This document shows, in pieces, positions 16,222-29,526 of a stretch of 64,000 nt of DNA (the stretch's first letter is position 1; each line of letters begins with the position of its first letter). The notes under the pieces were generated by a model. That model was not told the DNA's origin. It worked only from the letters and a program-made list of their open reading frames with translations, and searched no databases. Source of the DNA: Turbatrix aceti (lineage: Eukaryota; Nematoda; Chromadorea; Rhabditida; Panagrolaimidae); the NCBI GenBank assembly GCA_963969345.1, contig OZ017770.1, positions 5,713,246 through 5,777,245 on the forward strand. The letters are read 5' to 3'. Position numbers and translations under genes: made by a program.

Positions 16222-19200
16222 TTTCAGAAAGTAATCCGATTGCTTTTTACTTATTAAGTTGATGTGTTTAGCTTTATTCCCCCTCAAACGACCATTTAGC
16301 TTTTTGCAACGGGCTGCAGTTTTCTCGGTGATATCGTGCATGTGTTTTTTACTTTTCTAGTCAACTGTATGATTATGAAGATACGAATAATTAAATTACA
16401 CAAATAACTTTGTCAAATCGAGGGACTTGTTTGTTTTTTTTGCAGACAGCAATTCATTTTTTTTGAACCCTGAGAACGTAAGAGACAACATTAATTTAGA
16501 CTTGACTTTGCCTCCAAATTCCAAGTAGTAATTTTCCATCAAGCTGAGTATCATTGCCCGTGCACACTTTTTTTGCGCAAGGCGTTATTACTGTAAATAA
16601 CGTGATCTTTACAAACCAATCTTTTATACTTTCTCGAGCGAGAAAGCAATTTTGTTCTTCCAAAAACACAGCAATTTACACCATGTTTTTTTCTTTTTTC
16701 TTCGTGATAGTTCGAGGAGTAATTTGCATTTTTTGCCAGGAAAATGCTTTCAGCGACAAATTCGACTTGTTCAAGCAGGCTTCACATTAAATTTTAGGAG
16801 ACTTTACCGCCTCTGTTCAGAGCTCACTTTTGCTTTCACGCCTCCCTTCCGGCGACATGTTCTCGCCTCACGGAGTCTTCCTTTTCGCGCTTTGCCTCAT
16901 CTTATTTTCAATTTGAAGCACTTTTTTTCTGACCGCTACGGCTTGGCAACTTAAAGCAAAATATATTTTCTATGTTGTAGAATAGAATTATAGGTATGTA
17001 TGGAAAATTAGCTCGGATTTTTGTCATTTGGCGCCTTTTTTTCATTTTAATATTTTATGAAACATCGTCACCGTTCCGAAGTCAGTTGCAATTTTGATAC
17101 AAAGTCATGAAGTCGTATGAAGTTCTCTGAAATGTCCATGCCGTACTATTACATGCATTACTGAATGTTTTGTTTTTCAGACATTTTTTTTGTTCTTTCG
17201 GCGATATTTGTTTTTTTTTGTACATGTAGGGAAAAGGAGCTTTCATAATACGTATTTTTTGTCGTCTAATCACGTGTATTTACGGGAGCTGCTTGCGGGG
17301 TGGCTGGACGGGCATCTAGTCAGAATTATACATCCTTGACGTGATTTGAGTGTTATTCAATAATTTGGAGTTTATTTGGCGTTTGTTGTTATCCAACAAG
17401 CAGCAAGGAGTTGTTTGTAGACGCCCAGCGATCCATGAAGACTGGCTGGCATTTTGGAAGACGCTTAAAAATTCCCTCAAATTAATTCAAATTTGCAACA
17501 AAACACTTAATTTTTTGTTTTGTGTCTACCCTGGCGTCTTGTCTTGCTTGCTTGTCCGTGATATACCCCCATAAGTCCTTCCCCGCACTTGTAACCGTGC
17601 AGGCAAAATTAATTACGTCCCTCACGCCAAAGGTACCTCTAAGTCGTCATAAATGTATCATAATTTTTTTTGCAACGACACTTGTTCTGTTTTCTGCACC
17701 CCTCTTTATCCTGAAACCGAGCAAAAATGCTTTTATGCTAATTTTTAGTAGGTGATTAGCGTCAAGTCGAGTTTGCTACTTAATGATGCTAAATAGTTCT
17801 CAGTACGTCTGAAAGAGCTACGGCACGCTTTTGGAGTCTGATGCATTGAGCATCTGTGTCGGCTGTTTTAAGCTTGAGTGTTTTAAAATATTTTGAACAG
17901 AGTGTAAAAAGAACACCTAAACATTCATTGATTTTCATATATCCACCGGCTTGTTATAAACAGATACGTCAGCTGTTAAGCGATCGGTTGAGTCAGATGC
18001 AGCTTGTTATTGCACTGTTTATCAGGACATTATCCAAGCATTGCTGCTATTAGCACAGTTGACAACTCAATATGCACGATTGACGCATTTCAAAACATTA
18101 ATTGCGAGTCGATTTGAACTGCCGGATGGATCATAGAGGAAGAAAAGTGTTTTTCATTGTGTTATTTTTTGCCAATTGAGTGGTTTTTCATACCTCGTTT
18201 CCGTTCTTCCGAAAAAATTGATAATTCAGAGCTTGTTTGTTATTTTTGCGTGATCTGTTGTGTCAAGGGATTATCAATAATGGACATTGCCGACTGACTG
18301 CAAAGCCTTTCCCGCTACTTTAAGGATTTTTTTCCTGGTTGAAGGCGATTTGTTGGCACGCTGCCTGCGTATAACTTTTCGGTGTAGCATTTGACGATGG
18401 CTTTTTTGTATAGGTCGACTGTGGTCTTAATAATTCATTTTGATGCTATGGGTCAGACACTTCTGGCGTGATAATTTCAAATTTATTTGCATTTTATTGT
18501 GTGGCGTTCATTTCTTTTCTCATTTTTTTTCAACACCAAAATTGCTGAATCTACTGTAAATTACATTATAAGAAAAACACAAAATGGGGGACGGATGAAT
18601 AAGATAAGCAGAAGAGGGTTCTATTTATCAATTGCACATTTTCTGTGGTTCTCGATTAAACAAACTTTAGCTTTTTAAATTGTTCCCTAAATGCTGTGAC
18701 AATCGGCAATTGGTGGGGCATCTAATTCTTAGCTGCCGCTTGCTTACTCCAGTCTTTAAATTACGTGAGCAGCACTAACACTTTTTTGTGACAAATGACT
18801 ATGGCATTTTGGTTCTTCCACTTTGACAAAAAACGTTTATATATAGTCATGCCCCCAAATTTTATACGACTGCTTATTTTGGCATCCTTGGCGTGTTTAT
18901 TAATTATTATTATATTCCTTGTTTATTTCTTTCTATCCGGAGCGATATTTCCTTGACGCTCTTGAAAACTAGAGGTCTAAAATACGGGGTCTAAATTAAA
19001 AGTCTAAAATTTGTCATTTTTGTTTCTCTGCATTCAAATCAACACCGTACTGTTCGCTGCACTGAACGAACGCACGTAGGCCTACTGTGCTTTTGTTTTT
19101 TGGGTCTACTTTTATCAGCAGTGCTTCACAATATTTTTGCTTTTTCATTTTAAATGCTCTGGACCGCAAACTATTTTCCAGAAACAAATTATTACTATTC

Positions 19201-22200
19201 ACGGGTAACGGCATTGTCTCTGTTTTTTAGTAAAAGACTTTTTATTTTTAGGATGACGGCGCCAAGCTGTTGTTTTACGAAAAATACGAATGTTAACTTT
19301 TTTCAGAAGCTTGATAAATGGGTTTCAAACGGGGACTAGCGCCTTAATTATTCTCCTAAACATTTGCGATACCTGCTAGCGACAGGCAGAAGAGCATTTA
19401 GTACCACGAACAATAAACGGACGATAAAAAGGAAAATCTTTTCGGTGTACGTTTCATGGCAATGATCTTGTTGTTTTTTTTCCTGTCGAATGTCGATAGA
19501 AATTCAAAACACTATATTGTTCGTGTCAGTTGTTTGCCAACGATCCCCCTAGGCATTTTTCGGGCTGCCAAAAAGCTTGACAAATTTGACGGATTGAATA
19601 TTCCATTGTCTCCAAAAAGTTCTTTTAAAGAAAGTTTCTATTTTTAGTGCCATGTTTTCAAATTTGTACTGGTTTATCTAATATTCGTCACGTCTTATCC
19701 CCGCTTCAACTTTTTTTTTTCAAAAATAGCAACGTCACTCAGAGTGCTGTGATTGTTGTTTGCGCTATCCCGGCGGCGGCGTTTTAATTTATTCAGAGGA
19801 CGTTCTGACCAAAGTTTCCTTTTCCATAATGCCAAGTTCGAGTTTGCAATGTTTCAAGTGCACAGTCTTCCATTTACGACATTTTCATGAACTATGTATT
19901 ACTCCGATTCATTTTTATGGCTACAAAATCCACCAAACTGCAGCGATACCAAGTACTACATACCAAAAGTTTATTTAAAGCCTTTTTTTCCCTTTCTGTT
20001 CTGCGTAAATACTCTTGCAACACACATAACGACGCCATTTTCTGGGTGCTCGATAAGTTGGGGTTCCACGATTGGTTGTTCGAATACACAAACAGTTAAT
20101 TATTCCAATGAAAACACCATCGCGTTATGATTTTAGAAGCAATAAACTTCTTGGGCGTTAAAAACCACTCCGATCGACCATACATTTTTTTTTAATTTTC
20201 ACCGGGGAAAAAAGAATTTACGCACAACAATAAAACTGTTTTAACGCTCTAATGTTTTTGTTGTTTTCAAGCGTTGTTTGGGATATTAGCCTAATTATAC
20301 TCAAGTCAAGTGATGTATTTTCAAGCAGCCTCTACTTATTCATTCGACTGAACGAGAATACACGATGTTGCATAAGAAAAAGGTACTCCCCCAAAAAACA
20401 TGCTTTAAAAACGCTTAGAAAGGTAAATCGCCATTACCGACTTCCGTGTCGTGTCTTTTCCTTTCATTCTTTAAATTTTTTTTCTTTTTCACTCTGGATA
20501 GGGCTCTAAAACATAAAAGCCTGTAAAACAGCAACTCGCTCGTTTTTTGTTGTGGGGACTACTTCTACTTGCCGAAAATGGTGACAAGGTTGTTTTATTT
20601 TATGATCAACACTGAAGAGTGTAAGGCACTTGGTGTCTATGCTTCGTGAGATGGTGGCACGCTATTTGGTTTCCCCCAAATTGTCGTAGGAAACAGTCAT
20701 GCAATATAACTTGACCATCTATTCTCACATTTTTTGTGACTTTTGTTTAATATTCCAAAATATGAAAAAAAAACGAAGGGTTTTTTGGAAAAAATTAAAA
20801 TTTACTGTCCTGACCATAGGGAGTGGTGTGAGATACTTTTAGAGACTAAAGGCGTCAAAATATGAATGTCATAACGGAAGAAATTCCCCAATGGCAGAGC
20901 GTTGTTCTTCTCTGGTCCAATCCCCGGGAGGGTAATTCGCGTTTTCAAAAATGCCTCTGGATTTTGATTCTTTTTCGCTCTGTTGCCCTGAAAAAGAATT
21001 TTTTAAATTTCTCAGCATTATTTTTGGCGATAAATGTACCGTAACCTTTTGCCCACGGTCTACAATAATAAATGTTAAGCTTTTTTTAGGACTCCTGGTA
21101 GTAATTTGTGTTTAACATTTTGACCCGTAAATTTTCCGTGTTTGGCAGACAGACAGGCCTTGGGCACTGAAAACTGGAAGGAGCACCGAATTTACAATGT
21201 TCCTTTTTCCTGGTGCGCGTTCTGTTCTTATTTTTGTCGTATTTTTAAATTCGTCGACGAAAACGTTGACTGTCCCCGAATAAAGCTATATGGACTACTG
21301 GGATCTCTTTCCTTGTTGTAGGAAGCCTGGATAAAGTTAGAGTTAGAGATTGAAAACCCAATTTGATTTGAGTATTTCTAATGTCAACTTGAATGAATTT
21401 AGCCACTGGGATTCCCGTTGTATTGTTTTGGCATGCTCATTTCTTTCTTATCTAGCTCTCAATGCAAAAAAAATCGACTCCAAATTTATCTCTACTGATA
21501 GGCACAAAAAAGTTTGATTACATTAAAATTCGCTCCAAATGAGGTTTATCGGCTGCCAACCAGACAGTTTGCGGAGGTGGAAACCCCTGCTAGCTCTAAA
21601 TAAACAGGCATGCGTGGTCTTTTGTGATTCAAGTTATTCTTCCAGAGACTGAATAGATATTTTTTGAACATTGTTATAGTTGAAGTCGTTCACCACCATT
21701 GAATGCACCTTATTTTAAGCAGAATTTTTTTTTTGTAAGTTTTTTTTAATACCGCATTCATGCATACCATTACCGAACAACCAGCATGGCCCCAAACAAA
21801 AGAAAATGCTCCTACCGCTGCTTTGACTTTGTCGAAATTTGGTAATGGCAATTTTATAAAAATTGAAGATTCTTCGCCAGCCCACAAAGTTTTCCCTTTG
21901 TTGTTAGTGGTATTTGGCATTGCTGACGCCAATTTCTGACATTTTGTCCGCATTTCCCCAGTTACATGGCTTGATAGAAAAAAAGATGAATGGAAATCGC
22001 CGGTTTTTATCATTTTCAAAGTGTTTTTTCTGTCTTAATTTTTTTACTCATTATGTCAAATTTTTGCATTCTCTGCCATCGCCGATAATCCCAGTTGCAC
22101 TACTTGACACCCAGACAGTTAGTCAAGTTAAGTCTCTTTCCCGCTTTTTGATGTTGACCTCTTCTATCCCCGGGTATACCATTACAGTCAGTCAAGGGAC

Positions 22201-22965
22201 CGTTAACCCCTGCTGGCATGTTGCCGTTTTTTTGGGTTGCAAGTTTACGATTGATATGTTGTGGGAAAAAGCCATAGAAGCGTGTTGTGGCGACGACTAC
22301 TGAAAATGACAAATCAGTTATTGGCTTTGCTTCGGAGCCATGCACAAGTTCGGTTGTCTTTTGCTTTGGCTCTTTTTTACCCCAATCTTGTCGGGTTGGT
22401 TTCTGGTGTGTCGTTTCCGTTGCTTGGAAGTCTGAACAAAATTCAATTGCTCAATTGTCCGCTCCTGTGTCAAAGAAGTTGGAGCCTGTCCTCCCCTTTC
22501 AAAAGTTAGAACACCCCATCATACGCAGCTGTTGGAAGCTTTTTTGATTTACCAGCAACGACCCCACGTTTTATCATAATTTTCGGTTGAGTTTGCTAAA
22601 AAAGTGTCGTAGTTCAATTTAATTGGAACGTAATTGTCGTCTCTTTGAGCCGTCGGAAAGGACCCAGATGCGCTCTTGCCATCGCCTGCCTACCACTCAC
22701 TTTTTTCTGTCATGCCACGGGTCTTCGTGCTCTTAGTTCACATTTCTTTTTTTATCCAGTCGACAAATATCTATGCCATCGCCTGACCCCCTCTCTACTT
22801 TGACCCTCTCCATTGCCAAGCCCTTTTGGAAACGTCGACGAGTGTGTTAAAATTTTCCTCAATTATTGCGTGTTTCTGTAATTTGATTTCTCATAATTGC
22901 TAAAAATACTATAAATCACTTGGTTTAACTATTTTTGTAGATAATTCATCTCCTCCTCGGGGCAG
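16222..22965. other. 6.7 kb gene-poor region
   Basis: AT-rich sequence with many T-runs. Open frames do not exceed about 130 codons, mostly lack ATG starts and resemble nothing known; none is flanked by splice sites that extend it. I see no transposon ends, tandem arrays or RNA genes. It probably holds the 3' UTR of wolframin, the promoter and possibly untranslated 5' exons of the downstream receptor: an acceptor (ACTATTTTTGTAG) ends at 22940, just before the receptor's first coding exon. Confidence 0.55.
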
Positions 22966-25093
22966 ATGTCTACGACGCACAGAGAAAATGCGACATGCAG
23001 TGCATTAAGCAGCCAGGCGAATAGACTTTACAATCTCTCCAGGTAACAAAAATACATCTCACGATTGGCGTTATCCAAAAAAATGTTGACACATTGTGTG
23101 TGTTGCGTGTCATCTTTGAACTCTAGTAGCAACCTATTACGCATTTACTTTTCTTAAAACTAAAAACATTCCAAACTTTTTTTGATACGAAGCAACGTCA
23201 CTGTCAAAACAAATGTTGACTAATAAATACACAATAAATACCATGTTTTAAATTTGAAAAAATAATCGAATTACTGCTTTGTTTATATTTGGCACGTATT
23301 ATGAAAAAACCGTAAAAAAGCATTTTTAGTTGATGTTTTTTGCACCGAAAACCAACCAAGCAGGCAGTTAAAAGCCTGTTCCCTAATTGTTTTCTTTCAA
23401 ATTAAGCTAATTTATACAAACAAAAAAATCATTCAGTTCCGTTTCTTTCAGCACTTGTGCTCCTGATTTTGACAAGAGTCTATGTTGGTACAACGTGTCA
23501 TTCGGAAACACAGGGCATCGACAATGCCCGTTTACCTTCTGTTCGACAATTCCGGGCTGCGAACAGGTCTCAGGTTGGACTCTTTGGGTTCTGAGATTTT
23601 TTTAAGACAAGTGCTTTTTTTAGTAGAGTACAAAGTGAATCGAATTTGCTACGCAAATGGTACTTGGGGTGAATCTGCTTACACCGAGTGCATAGATGTC
23701 CTTCGAAATCACCAAAGATGCATAGCTGGCTATTGTCAAACGGTAATCCATTTATTTGTGAGGGATTTAAAAATAAAACAAAAATCTTGCAGTGTCCTGA
23801 TTTGTTACGTGAAGCAGTAATCAACGTATCCCTAACGCTGTCAGTTATTTCGGTCGCCGTGCTGGTATCGGCGCTTATTTTATTTTCCATTTTTGATTCA
23901 ATTCAGTGCCGACGGCTTTCTATCCATAAGCAGCTGGCCGTTGCTTTCGTTTTCCGATTCACAGTCTTGGCTATCTGGACAATAGCAAATACGTCAAACC
24001 TGTTCAGAGATTGCACGCATTTCAACTCGGTGCCTTTAAGAGATTGGGAATGGCTATGCAAATTCCTGCTATGGCTGGTCATATACTTTCAAGTGTCATC
24101 TGTCATGTGGATGCTCATCGAAGGGTTGTACCTGTACAGTAGGTTTACGGTATTTGCCATGAGGCATGGAGAAGCACCGTACTGGGTGTACCTCCTGGCT
24201 GGCTGGGGTATCCCGTTCGTCGTCGTCAATCTCTGGGCTGTTGTGCACCAGTACCGAAGCAGTCAGAATCCGCATAGCTTCTGCTGGGTGCCCTACGCAC
24301 AGGGACCGCATCTGTGGATCCTCGCGGGAACCATGGGTCTTGCACTGATTGTAAGTTGATCAAATCAAAAATGTTAAAACACACCTATTTTCAGCTGAAC
24401 GTGCTCTTCCTGCTCGCAATCGTCATCATTCTTGTGCAGAAGCTCAGAACAGAAAATTCCGCTGAATCTAAGAAAATTTGGTATCGTCTCGGCCTTTATA
24501 GTTTCTTAGGTAAAAAATTAAATTTCTAGGCGAACCGTTAAAGCAACAATTTTGCTTGTTCCGCTCTTAGGTGTTTCGAACATTCCGCTCTTTTACGAGC
24601 CAGAAGAGCCAGGCGCCATATACATGTTGGGTTCTGCTATTCTCCAGCATTCACAGGTAAGCTCGGAGACTGTCTACCGTATTCCTATCATTAAATCGTT
24701 TCAGGGTATATTTATCGCGGTATTGTATTGCTTCCTAAACACAGAAGTGCAAAACGCTGTCAAGCGCCAGCTATCAAAAGTGCCTTTCCAATGGTTCAGG
24801 TAAGTAAAAAAACATTTGTTGGTGCCTATATCCCGCATTTCTTCGTCTATTGCAGTTTCCTACGCCGTCCTCGTTTTGAGACCGAGCGTACTTACGTTCC
24901 CGAACAGGGAGTCGTAAACAAGCGTCTCGGAATGCCCATGGAAGAGTTAAATCACTCCTCCACGATTGCAGTGTCACCACCGACCACATGCGAGCATAAT
25001 GGTAAGCCAATGACATCAACGCCGACAACACTATCCGAAAAGCCCGCAGCTGTCAATGGTGTCCCTGAACACTTGGAAAATGGAATGTCTTAA
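22966..25093 (+). CDS. Class B (secretin-family) neuropeptide/hormone GPCR
   Basis: Eight exons: 22966-23042, 23452-23573, 23624-23742, 23793-24350, 24395-24480, 24530-24656, 24705-24799, 24856-25093; 473 residues. The extracellular hormone-receptor domain has six or more cysteines (TCAPDFDKSLCW, CPFTFCSTIPGCEQ, RICYANGTWG, CIAGYC). Seven helices follow with class B signatures: LSIHKQLAVAFVFR, VSSVMWMLIEGLYLYSRF (TM3), YWVYLLAGWGIPFVVV (TM4), FLLAIVIILVQKLR (TM5), RTVKATILLVPLLGVSN (TM6), GIFIAVLYCFLNTEVQ (TM7). The tail is Ser/Thr/Pro-rich. It should couple a peptide ligand to G proteins; PDF-, CRF/DH44- and calcitonin-like receptors are all possible. The predicted start MSTTHRENATC has no signal peptide, so an upstream exon may be missing. 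The 23573/23624 junction also allows a slightly shorter alternative acceptor. Confidence 0.88.
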
Positions 25094-25591
25094 AACGTGG
25101 AAGAATCGTGGTGTCAAGCACTTCGCATTCCAACCTACTTATCTATGTCAAAGAAAAAAACCTTTGATAAAGCCAGTCCAAAAATATACTATAATGCCAA
25201 AACTGTTTTTATCCACTGCATTTTATGTGATGTGCACTTGAATCGTATAAAAAATTATGTCTGATTGCCCAGCTTGCTTGCTCGTAATAGATGAGAGAGA
25301 AAACAACAGCACAAAAAAGTAATTTAACTGGGAATTGAATCGACTACCCTACAAGTAAAACTTGATATTAATTAAAATGCCGCGGCTATGAAAGTCGCCT
25401 GCAAAGCTGGCTGGCGCCAAAAATAGCCAGCGCTTCCTCGAAAAACGACTCTCATCGGAAAAAACAACGCGACACCTTTGCAAAATTATAGTGAACCGTA
25501 GGCATCAAATAACAAACCATTTTCATTCATTGATCATTTTCCGTTTTTTACATACATCATAAGTAAACTCTATGGACACATATTGCCAGAA
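25094..25591. other. Convergent 3' spacer
   Basis: About 500 nt between the stop codons of the plus-strand receptor and the minus-strand SWEET gene. It should contain both 3' UTRs. I see no open frame or RNA gene. Confidence 0.6.
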
Positions 25592-26407
25592 TCAGATATC
25601 ATTCAAATGTTTGGCGTGATTTAGTTGTTCGTATTTCACCGATCGTGCAGGATAAATGATAAAGAGAGAGAGCTGCAAAGCAGAAATCAAAACAGCCACC
25701 GAATTTGGAACCTGCAAGAAAAACGTTCAGTTAGAATTCAAAAAAATTAAAACTGCCTGACACACCTTCATATAAAAATCGTCAACAAGGATCCCGTATA
25801 GCAACCATTGCACGGAAGAACCCATATTCATGACACAGAGAAAAAACGGAAGACTTTCAGAGTTTTTTGTCCGTATCACTGTTCCCTAAAAAATTTAATT
25901 TAAAATGATTAAAAGTGTGAAAAGCCTACAATATCAGCAAGTGGGGAACCAATTGTAGCAACGTTGAGAAGCATACAGATGATACCAAGGAGATTCTCTT
26001 TTTCTACAGGCGAACGATCGCTGTTAACGTACATTGCGGTGATGATGCATACGATCACAAACAACGCAATGAAGCGGTTCACTTTTCGCTACAAATGCAA
26101 AAACTTGTGTTGACTTAAAGAATGCAAGCCTCACCTTGACATGAGTTTTTATATAATAGTAAGTGAGATAAGCAGATTGAAAGAGTAAGCCAACGGCATT
26201 AACGAATATAACAGTCGTGTCTTGCCGTATTATCCCGTATCCAAGCCACACAGTACAGCTGATTGCGGTCAGAAGGAACGGTGCTATAGTAGTGCCTTCT
26301 GTGCCGCTGTTGTCTCTGATTCGTCGACATATTTGCAAGCCACAAAGAAAGAGTAAAAATGTAGACGATGTGGCGGTTATGGACAAAACATGAGTAAACG
26401 TGTCCAT
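25592..26407 (-). CDS. swt: SWEET (MtN3/saliva) sugar transporter, short form
   Basis: Four exons from the ATG: 26407-26135, 26088-25930, 25885-25766, 25711-25592; 223 residues, the usual length for a SWEET. Two MtN3 triple-helix repeats are visible. The first has LQICRRIRDNSGTEGTT, PFLLTAISCTVWLGYG and VNAVGLLFQSAYLTYYY; the second has LGIICMLLNVATIGSPLADI, VIRTKNSESLPFFLCVMNM and VQWLLYGILVDDFYMKVPN. SWEETs are uniporters that move mono- or disaccharides across plasma or vesicle membranes. The Pro/Trp/Asn positions of the sugar pocket (W-x-x-Y-G, V-P-N) are present. Intron positions before the second PF(F)L block and before VPN match those of the second SWEET gene at 59-61 kb, pointing to an old duplication. 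The gene converges with the class B receptor. Confidence 0.92.
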
Positions 26408-26950
26408 TAAATAGATATTAAGTAATTCATATGCTGAAAAATTAAGCTGTCAAAATGTTGATAAACAAATCGAAAGCACGGACTAAACGTAAGAGTTCAA
26501 ACAACAACAACAACATCAACGGGTGAAATAAAAACGAGTGCAAAAAGAACGAAATACCAATTACAAAGAATGAGTCGTACTCTCGATTTAAGGAACAACC
26601 ACATGGATGACAAAATTTACTCAACAATAAAATCGAACCCCGAGCAAAACAAGAGCATCCGTGTATCCCCCTCTGTGCGCATCGTAGTCGAGCGATGTTC
26701 AAATCGTAGATCACTCCTCGCTCGTCGTCGAGTGCATTTGGCCTTATGTGCGAACTAAATGCGCTCCTTCGTCCTAACAACAACTCTGCAACCAACCGCG
26801 TGCGCGTAAATGCTGCCAACCAGTTAGTCAACCGTCATGTTTTTTCCGTGTCTTCGACTTATCGTTAAAACAACTTTTTTTATCTGTATCTGTACCAACG
26901 CATAAATACAACGCGACAATACAAAAATAGGTTAAATCAATGTCGCTGCT
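26408..26950. other. Spacer between BBS2 and SWEET (both minus)
   Basis: 543 nt between the BBS2 stop and the SWEET start. A 129-codon minus-strand frame here begins near 26831 but shows no family resemblance and covers the expected SWEET promoter. A TTCGA-type sequence near 26634 was examined for a tRNA and does not pair as one. Confidence 0.55.
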
Positions 26951-29492
26951 TTATTCCGGAATTTGAATTCCGTTTTGCAAAAATCGCGGAATAATTAGCG
27001 CATTTTCATTTTCGATAGCCTTTCTGCATTCCGAAACCAGCATTGATGCATATTTTCCCGCTGAAATAAATATAAATAAATTTGTTAAAAATGGGAACTA
27101 TAAAAGCAACTATGTATCACCTCTCAGGCGAGCATGCTGTTCTATGGAAACTGTCAGGATCTTGACACTCTGAAGCAATTCCTTGCGGGCATTGGAGCGG
27201 AGAGTGTGGTGAACGATCATGTCGCGATTTAAAGCAGACAACCGCACATAGTGTTTTCGCGACTTCTCACTAAATACTCAACGATACAAAAATTCGCAAC
27301 AAAGAAGAAAAAGAAATGAAGAAAATTGACATACTATTTGTTGAGATTGAGCATGTTCTCAGCCAGTACAAGACACTCTCTCGCGGTGTTCAGTTTTTCT
27401 GCCCATTCCGTCTGCAGTTTATCGAGAAGTTCGTAATGAGTATCCATCTGAAATGTTTTCTGGATGATACACACTTTATCCAAAATACAAACCGCTTTGA
27501 TCGCGGCTACAATTTCATCGTTTGCTTTTGGGAAGGTGCATACACTGTTTTGCTCTTCTATTTTCCAGTATTGAAGAAACAATTGCACGACATTTCCACA
27601 GATTTCAACTGAATTATGCCGAATTTCCATGTTTCCATCCGCATCGATGCTAATTGTCAGGGCCTCATTTGTTACGACACAAATAAATTTTAATTCATAT
27701 AGTCCGGTGCCCTTGCACTTTTCAATGACGTTTTCTTCCTGTTCTCCTAGATAAAAGTTATTGATGAACCAATTTGCGAGCTGCAAGAATGCATACGCGT
27801 TTAATCTTACAAATAACAAGTGGTCTCACATCTGATGGTCGGAAACCGATGCACATCTTCATGTAACCCTCGGGTTTGGCGGGTATTTCGTCTACTATCA
27901 AGTAAGTGGCAAACTTCAGAATTGTTCCACTAACTTCGAATACATGCATTTGCTTGCTGAAATGCTTTCTATACTAAACCAAGGCTTTAAAACTTTTTTT
28001 TACAAGTTTGCAGGTCCGGCAAAAAGTTTGATGTGCAAATCGGTTGCCATTTGTTTTTTTGGAAACATCTGCGTTTGAAGTCCACTTTTTTCCGTTTTCG
28101 GAAAGCTAAAAAAGACAACCAGCTAAATGCAATTTAAAAAAAAACACAACGATCACTCACATGACTAGACTTTCGGAATCAAATACACCTTCTGCGAAAA
28201 TGGTGACCACTCGTATGGGAACTTCATGGCTGAGCGCCAACGTGAGGGAAAGCCCATGCTCTTTAGTGCAAGTGATCGATGATTGCAGACTCGTTCCCAC
28301 GGGAATAGCAGCGTGTTCTGTGTTTACGGTGCTAGGAGCTTCATAACTCTGTAATTCTGATATGAGATTTTGTCTCTTGTACCCAAAATCGCGGATCATC
28401 TGTTGCACGTCCTCGGAAGTGTCAACACCCTGATTAGCAAGTGCAGACACACTGCCATTTGTGTAGAATACGATGACCTGAGGTGACACATCGGGTAGAA
28501 TATTCGCTACACACGCATCTGCGACTTCCTCTTCACGAACGTATTTGCTTGCGATTTCTCCGGTTTTTTGCAATCGCGTATCTATCTAAATCACGCAATT
28601 TATCATTTAACGTTCGTTTGATTGATAATTATAAAATCTTACTTTTCCGTTTTTCCAAATGCAGACAACGTATTCTTCTTTCGGCATTACGACAAACTTT
28701 GCGATCTGATTTTTTGATTTTACCCGCCAGCACATGGCTTTGCCTTGATAGAATCCGAGTGTTCCGCAAGCCAGTCCGTAAACAAAAGAATGCTTATCGA
28801 CAGCTTGCAGAGCCACAACACTATCGCCTTCTGTGAATTCGCAGTGCAGAGCCAAATTCTTGTACACTTTGATTTCGATGCCATTTGTGCCAATGACTAA
28901 TTCGTTTTTTTCGTCGCTGTCGACGTCAACGAGGGCAATGCCGGTGATGGTGTCGCCCAGGGCAGTCCAAAAGACATCTTCGCCGCTTTTGTTGATACCC
29001 CAGATGGTTGTTCCGCATCCGCATATTATGACGGGTTCTTCGTAGTTATCAATGATGCCAAATTCAATGCAATTTACCACATCTGGCATGAACCTATGAA
29101 ACAGCGTTTTGTTGTTGAAGATGTCGTAGCACACAAGGCTGGTCGTCGTGCCCGTGACTATTGCATCGTGTTTGTCGTCCGGCAAAAGACGAACTGCCTT
29201 TATGCATGTCACGGCTTCGGTAAAGTTAAATACAGCTGCTGAAAAACACATACATATCATTAACGACACCTGCTAAGTGGCAATTACCGGTGTTTTGAAG
29301 CACTAGTTTGTTGCTAGTAGTTACAGCTACGAGTTGGACATTTTTTGTGTCGTCGAACACGCCGACAGTACAACAATTCGGAATCACAGGCTGATTGAAA
29401 TTGAACGCGGATACCGGCTTGAACGCACTTTTGCCCGCTTCCAATGTAGACATGTTAGAAATCAAGTGAAACCTTGGCGCTTTTTGAGGCAT
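26951..29492 (-). CDS. bbs-2: BBSome subunit BBS2
   Basis: Eight exons from the ATG: 29492-29288, 29238-28643, 28585-28161, 28105-28004, 27956-27830, 27780-27335, 27269-27121, 27060-26951; 719 residues (human BBS2 721). The N-terminal beta-propeller shows DAIVTGTTTSLVCYDIFNN, GEDVFWTALGDTITGIALVD, VDSDEKNELVIGT and WRVKSKNQIAKF. A middle part holds RQNLISELQSYE and TIFAEGVFDSES, and the C-terminal helical part YVRLSALNRDM and HARLRAGKYASM corresponds to the end of BBS2. BBS2 is a core subunit of the BBSome coat, which carries membrane cargo through cilia with intraflagellar transport. In nematodes it works in ciliated sensory neurons. A perfect X-box lies 21-34 nt upstream of the ATG. The globin gene upstream on the same strand ends only 188 nt away. 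Confidence 0.95.
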
Positions 29493-29512
29493 TTTGCGCA
29501 GATACAAAGCAG

Positions 29513-29526
29513 GTTGCTATGACGAC
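29513..29526 (-). promoter_or_regulatory. X-box (RFX/DAF-19 site) of bbs-2
   Basis: On the minus strand the 14-mer GTCGTCATAGCAAC matches the X-box consensus GTHNYYATRRNAAC at every position. It ends 20 nt before the bbs-2 ATG. X-boxes bind RFX factors (DAF-19 in C. elegans) and drive BBS and IFT genes in ciliated neurons. The location is close to the ATG compared with typical sites, and the sequence CATAG within it could also be read as a splice acceptor. Confidence 0.7.

Noticed and set aside
21914..22303. 129-codon plus frame
   Set aside because: Starts at TTG, no domain resemblance, composition like the surrounding non-coding AT-rich DNA.
24481..24529. Read-through of receptor exon 5 to the GT at 24510
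   Set aside because: That donor gives phase 1, and with the downstream acceptor the frame hits a stop; the donor at 24481 restores the conserved TM6 sequence.
26625..26720. Possible tRNA TPsiC-like sequence
   Set aside because: The flanking bases do not form the T or acceptor stems and no A-box is present at the right distance.
26442..26831. 129-codon minus frame upstream of the short SWEET gene
   Set aside because: Lies where the SWEET promoter is expected, has no family resemblance and overlaps a plus frame.
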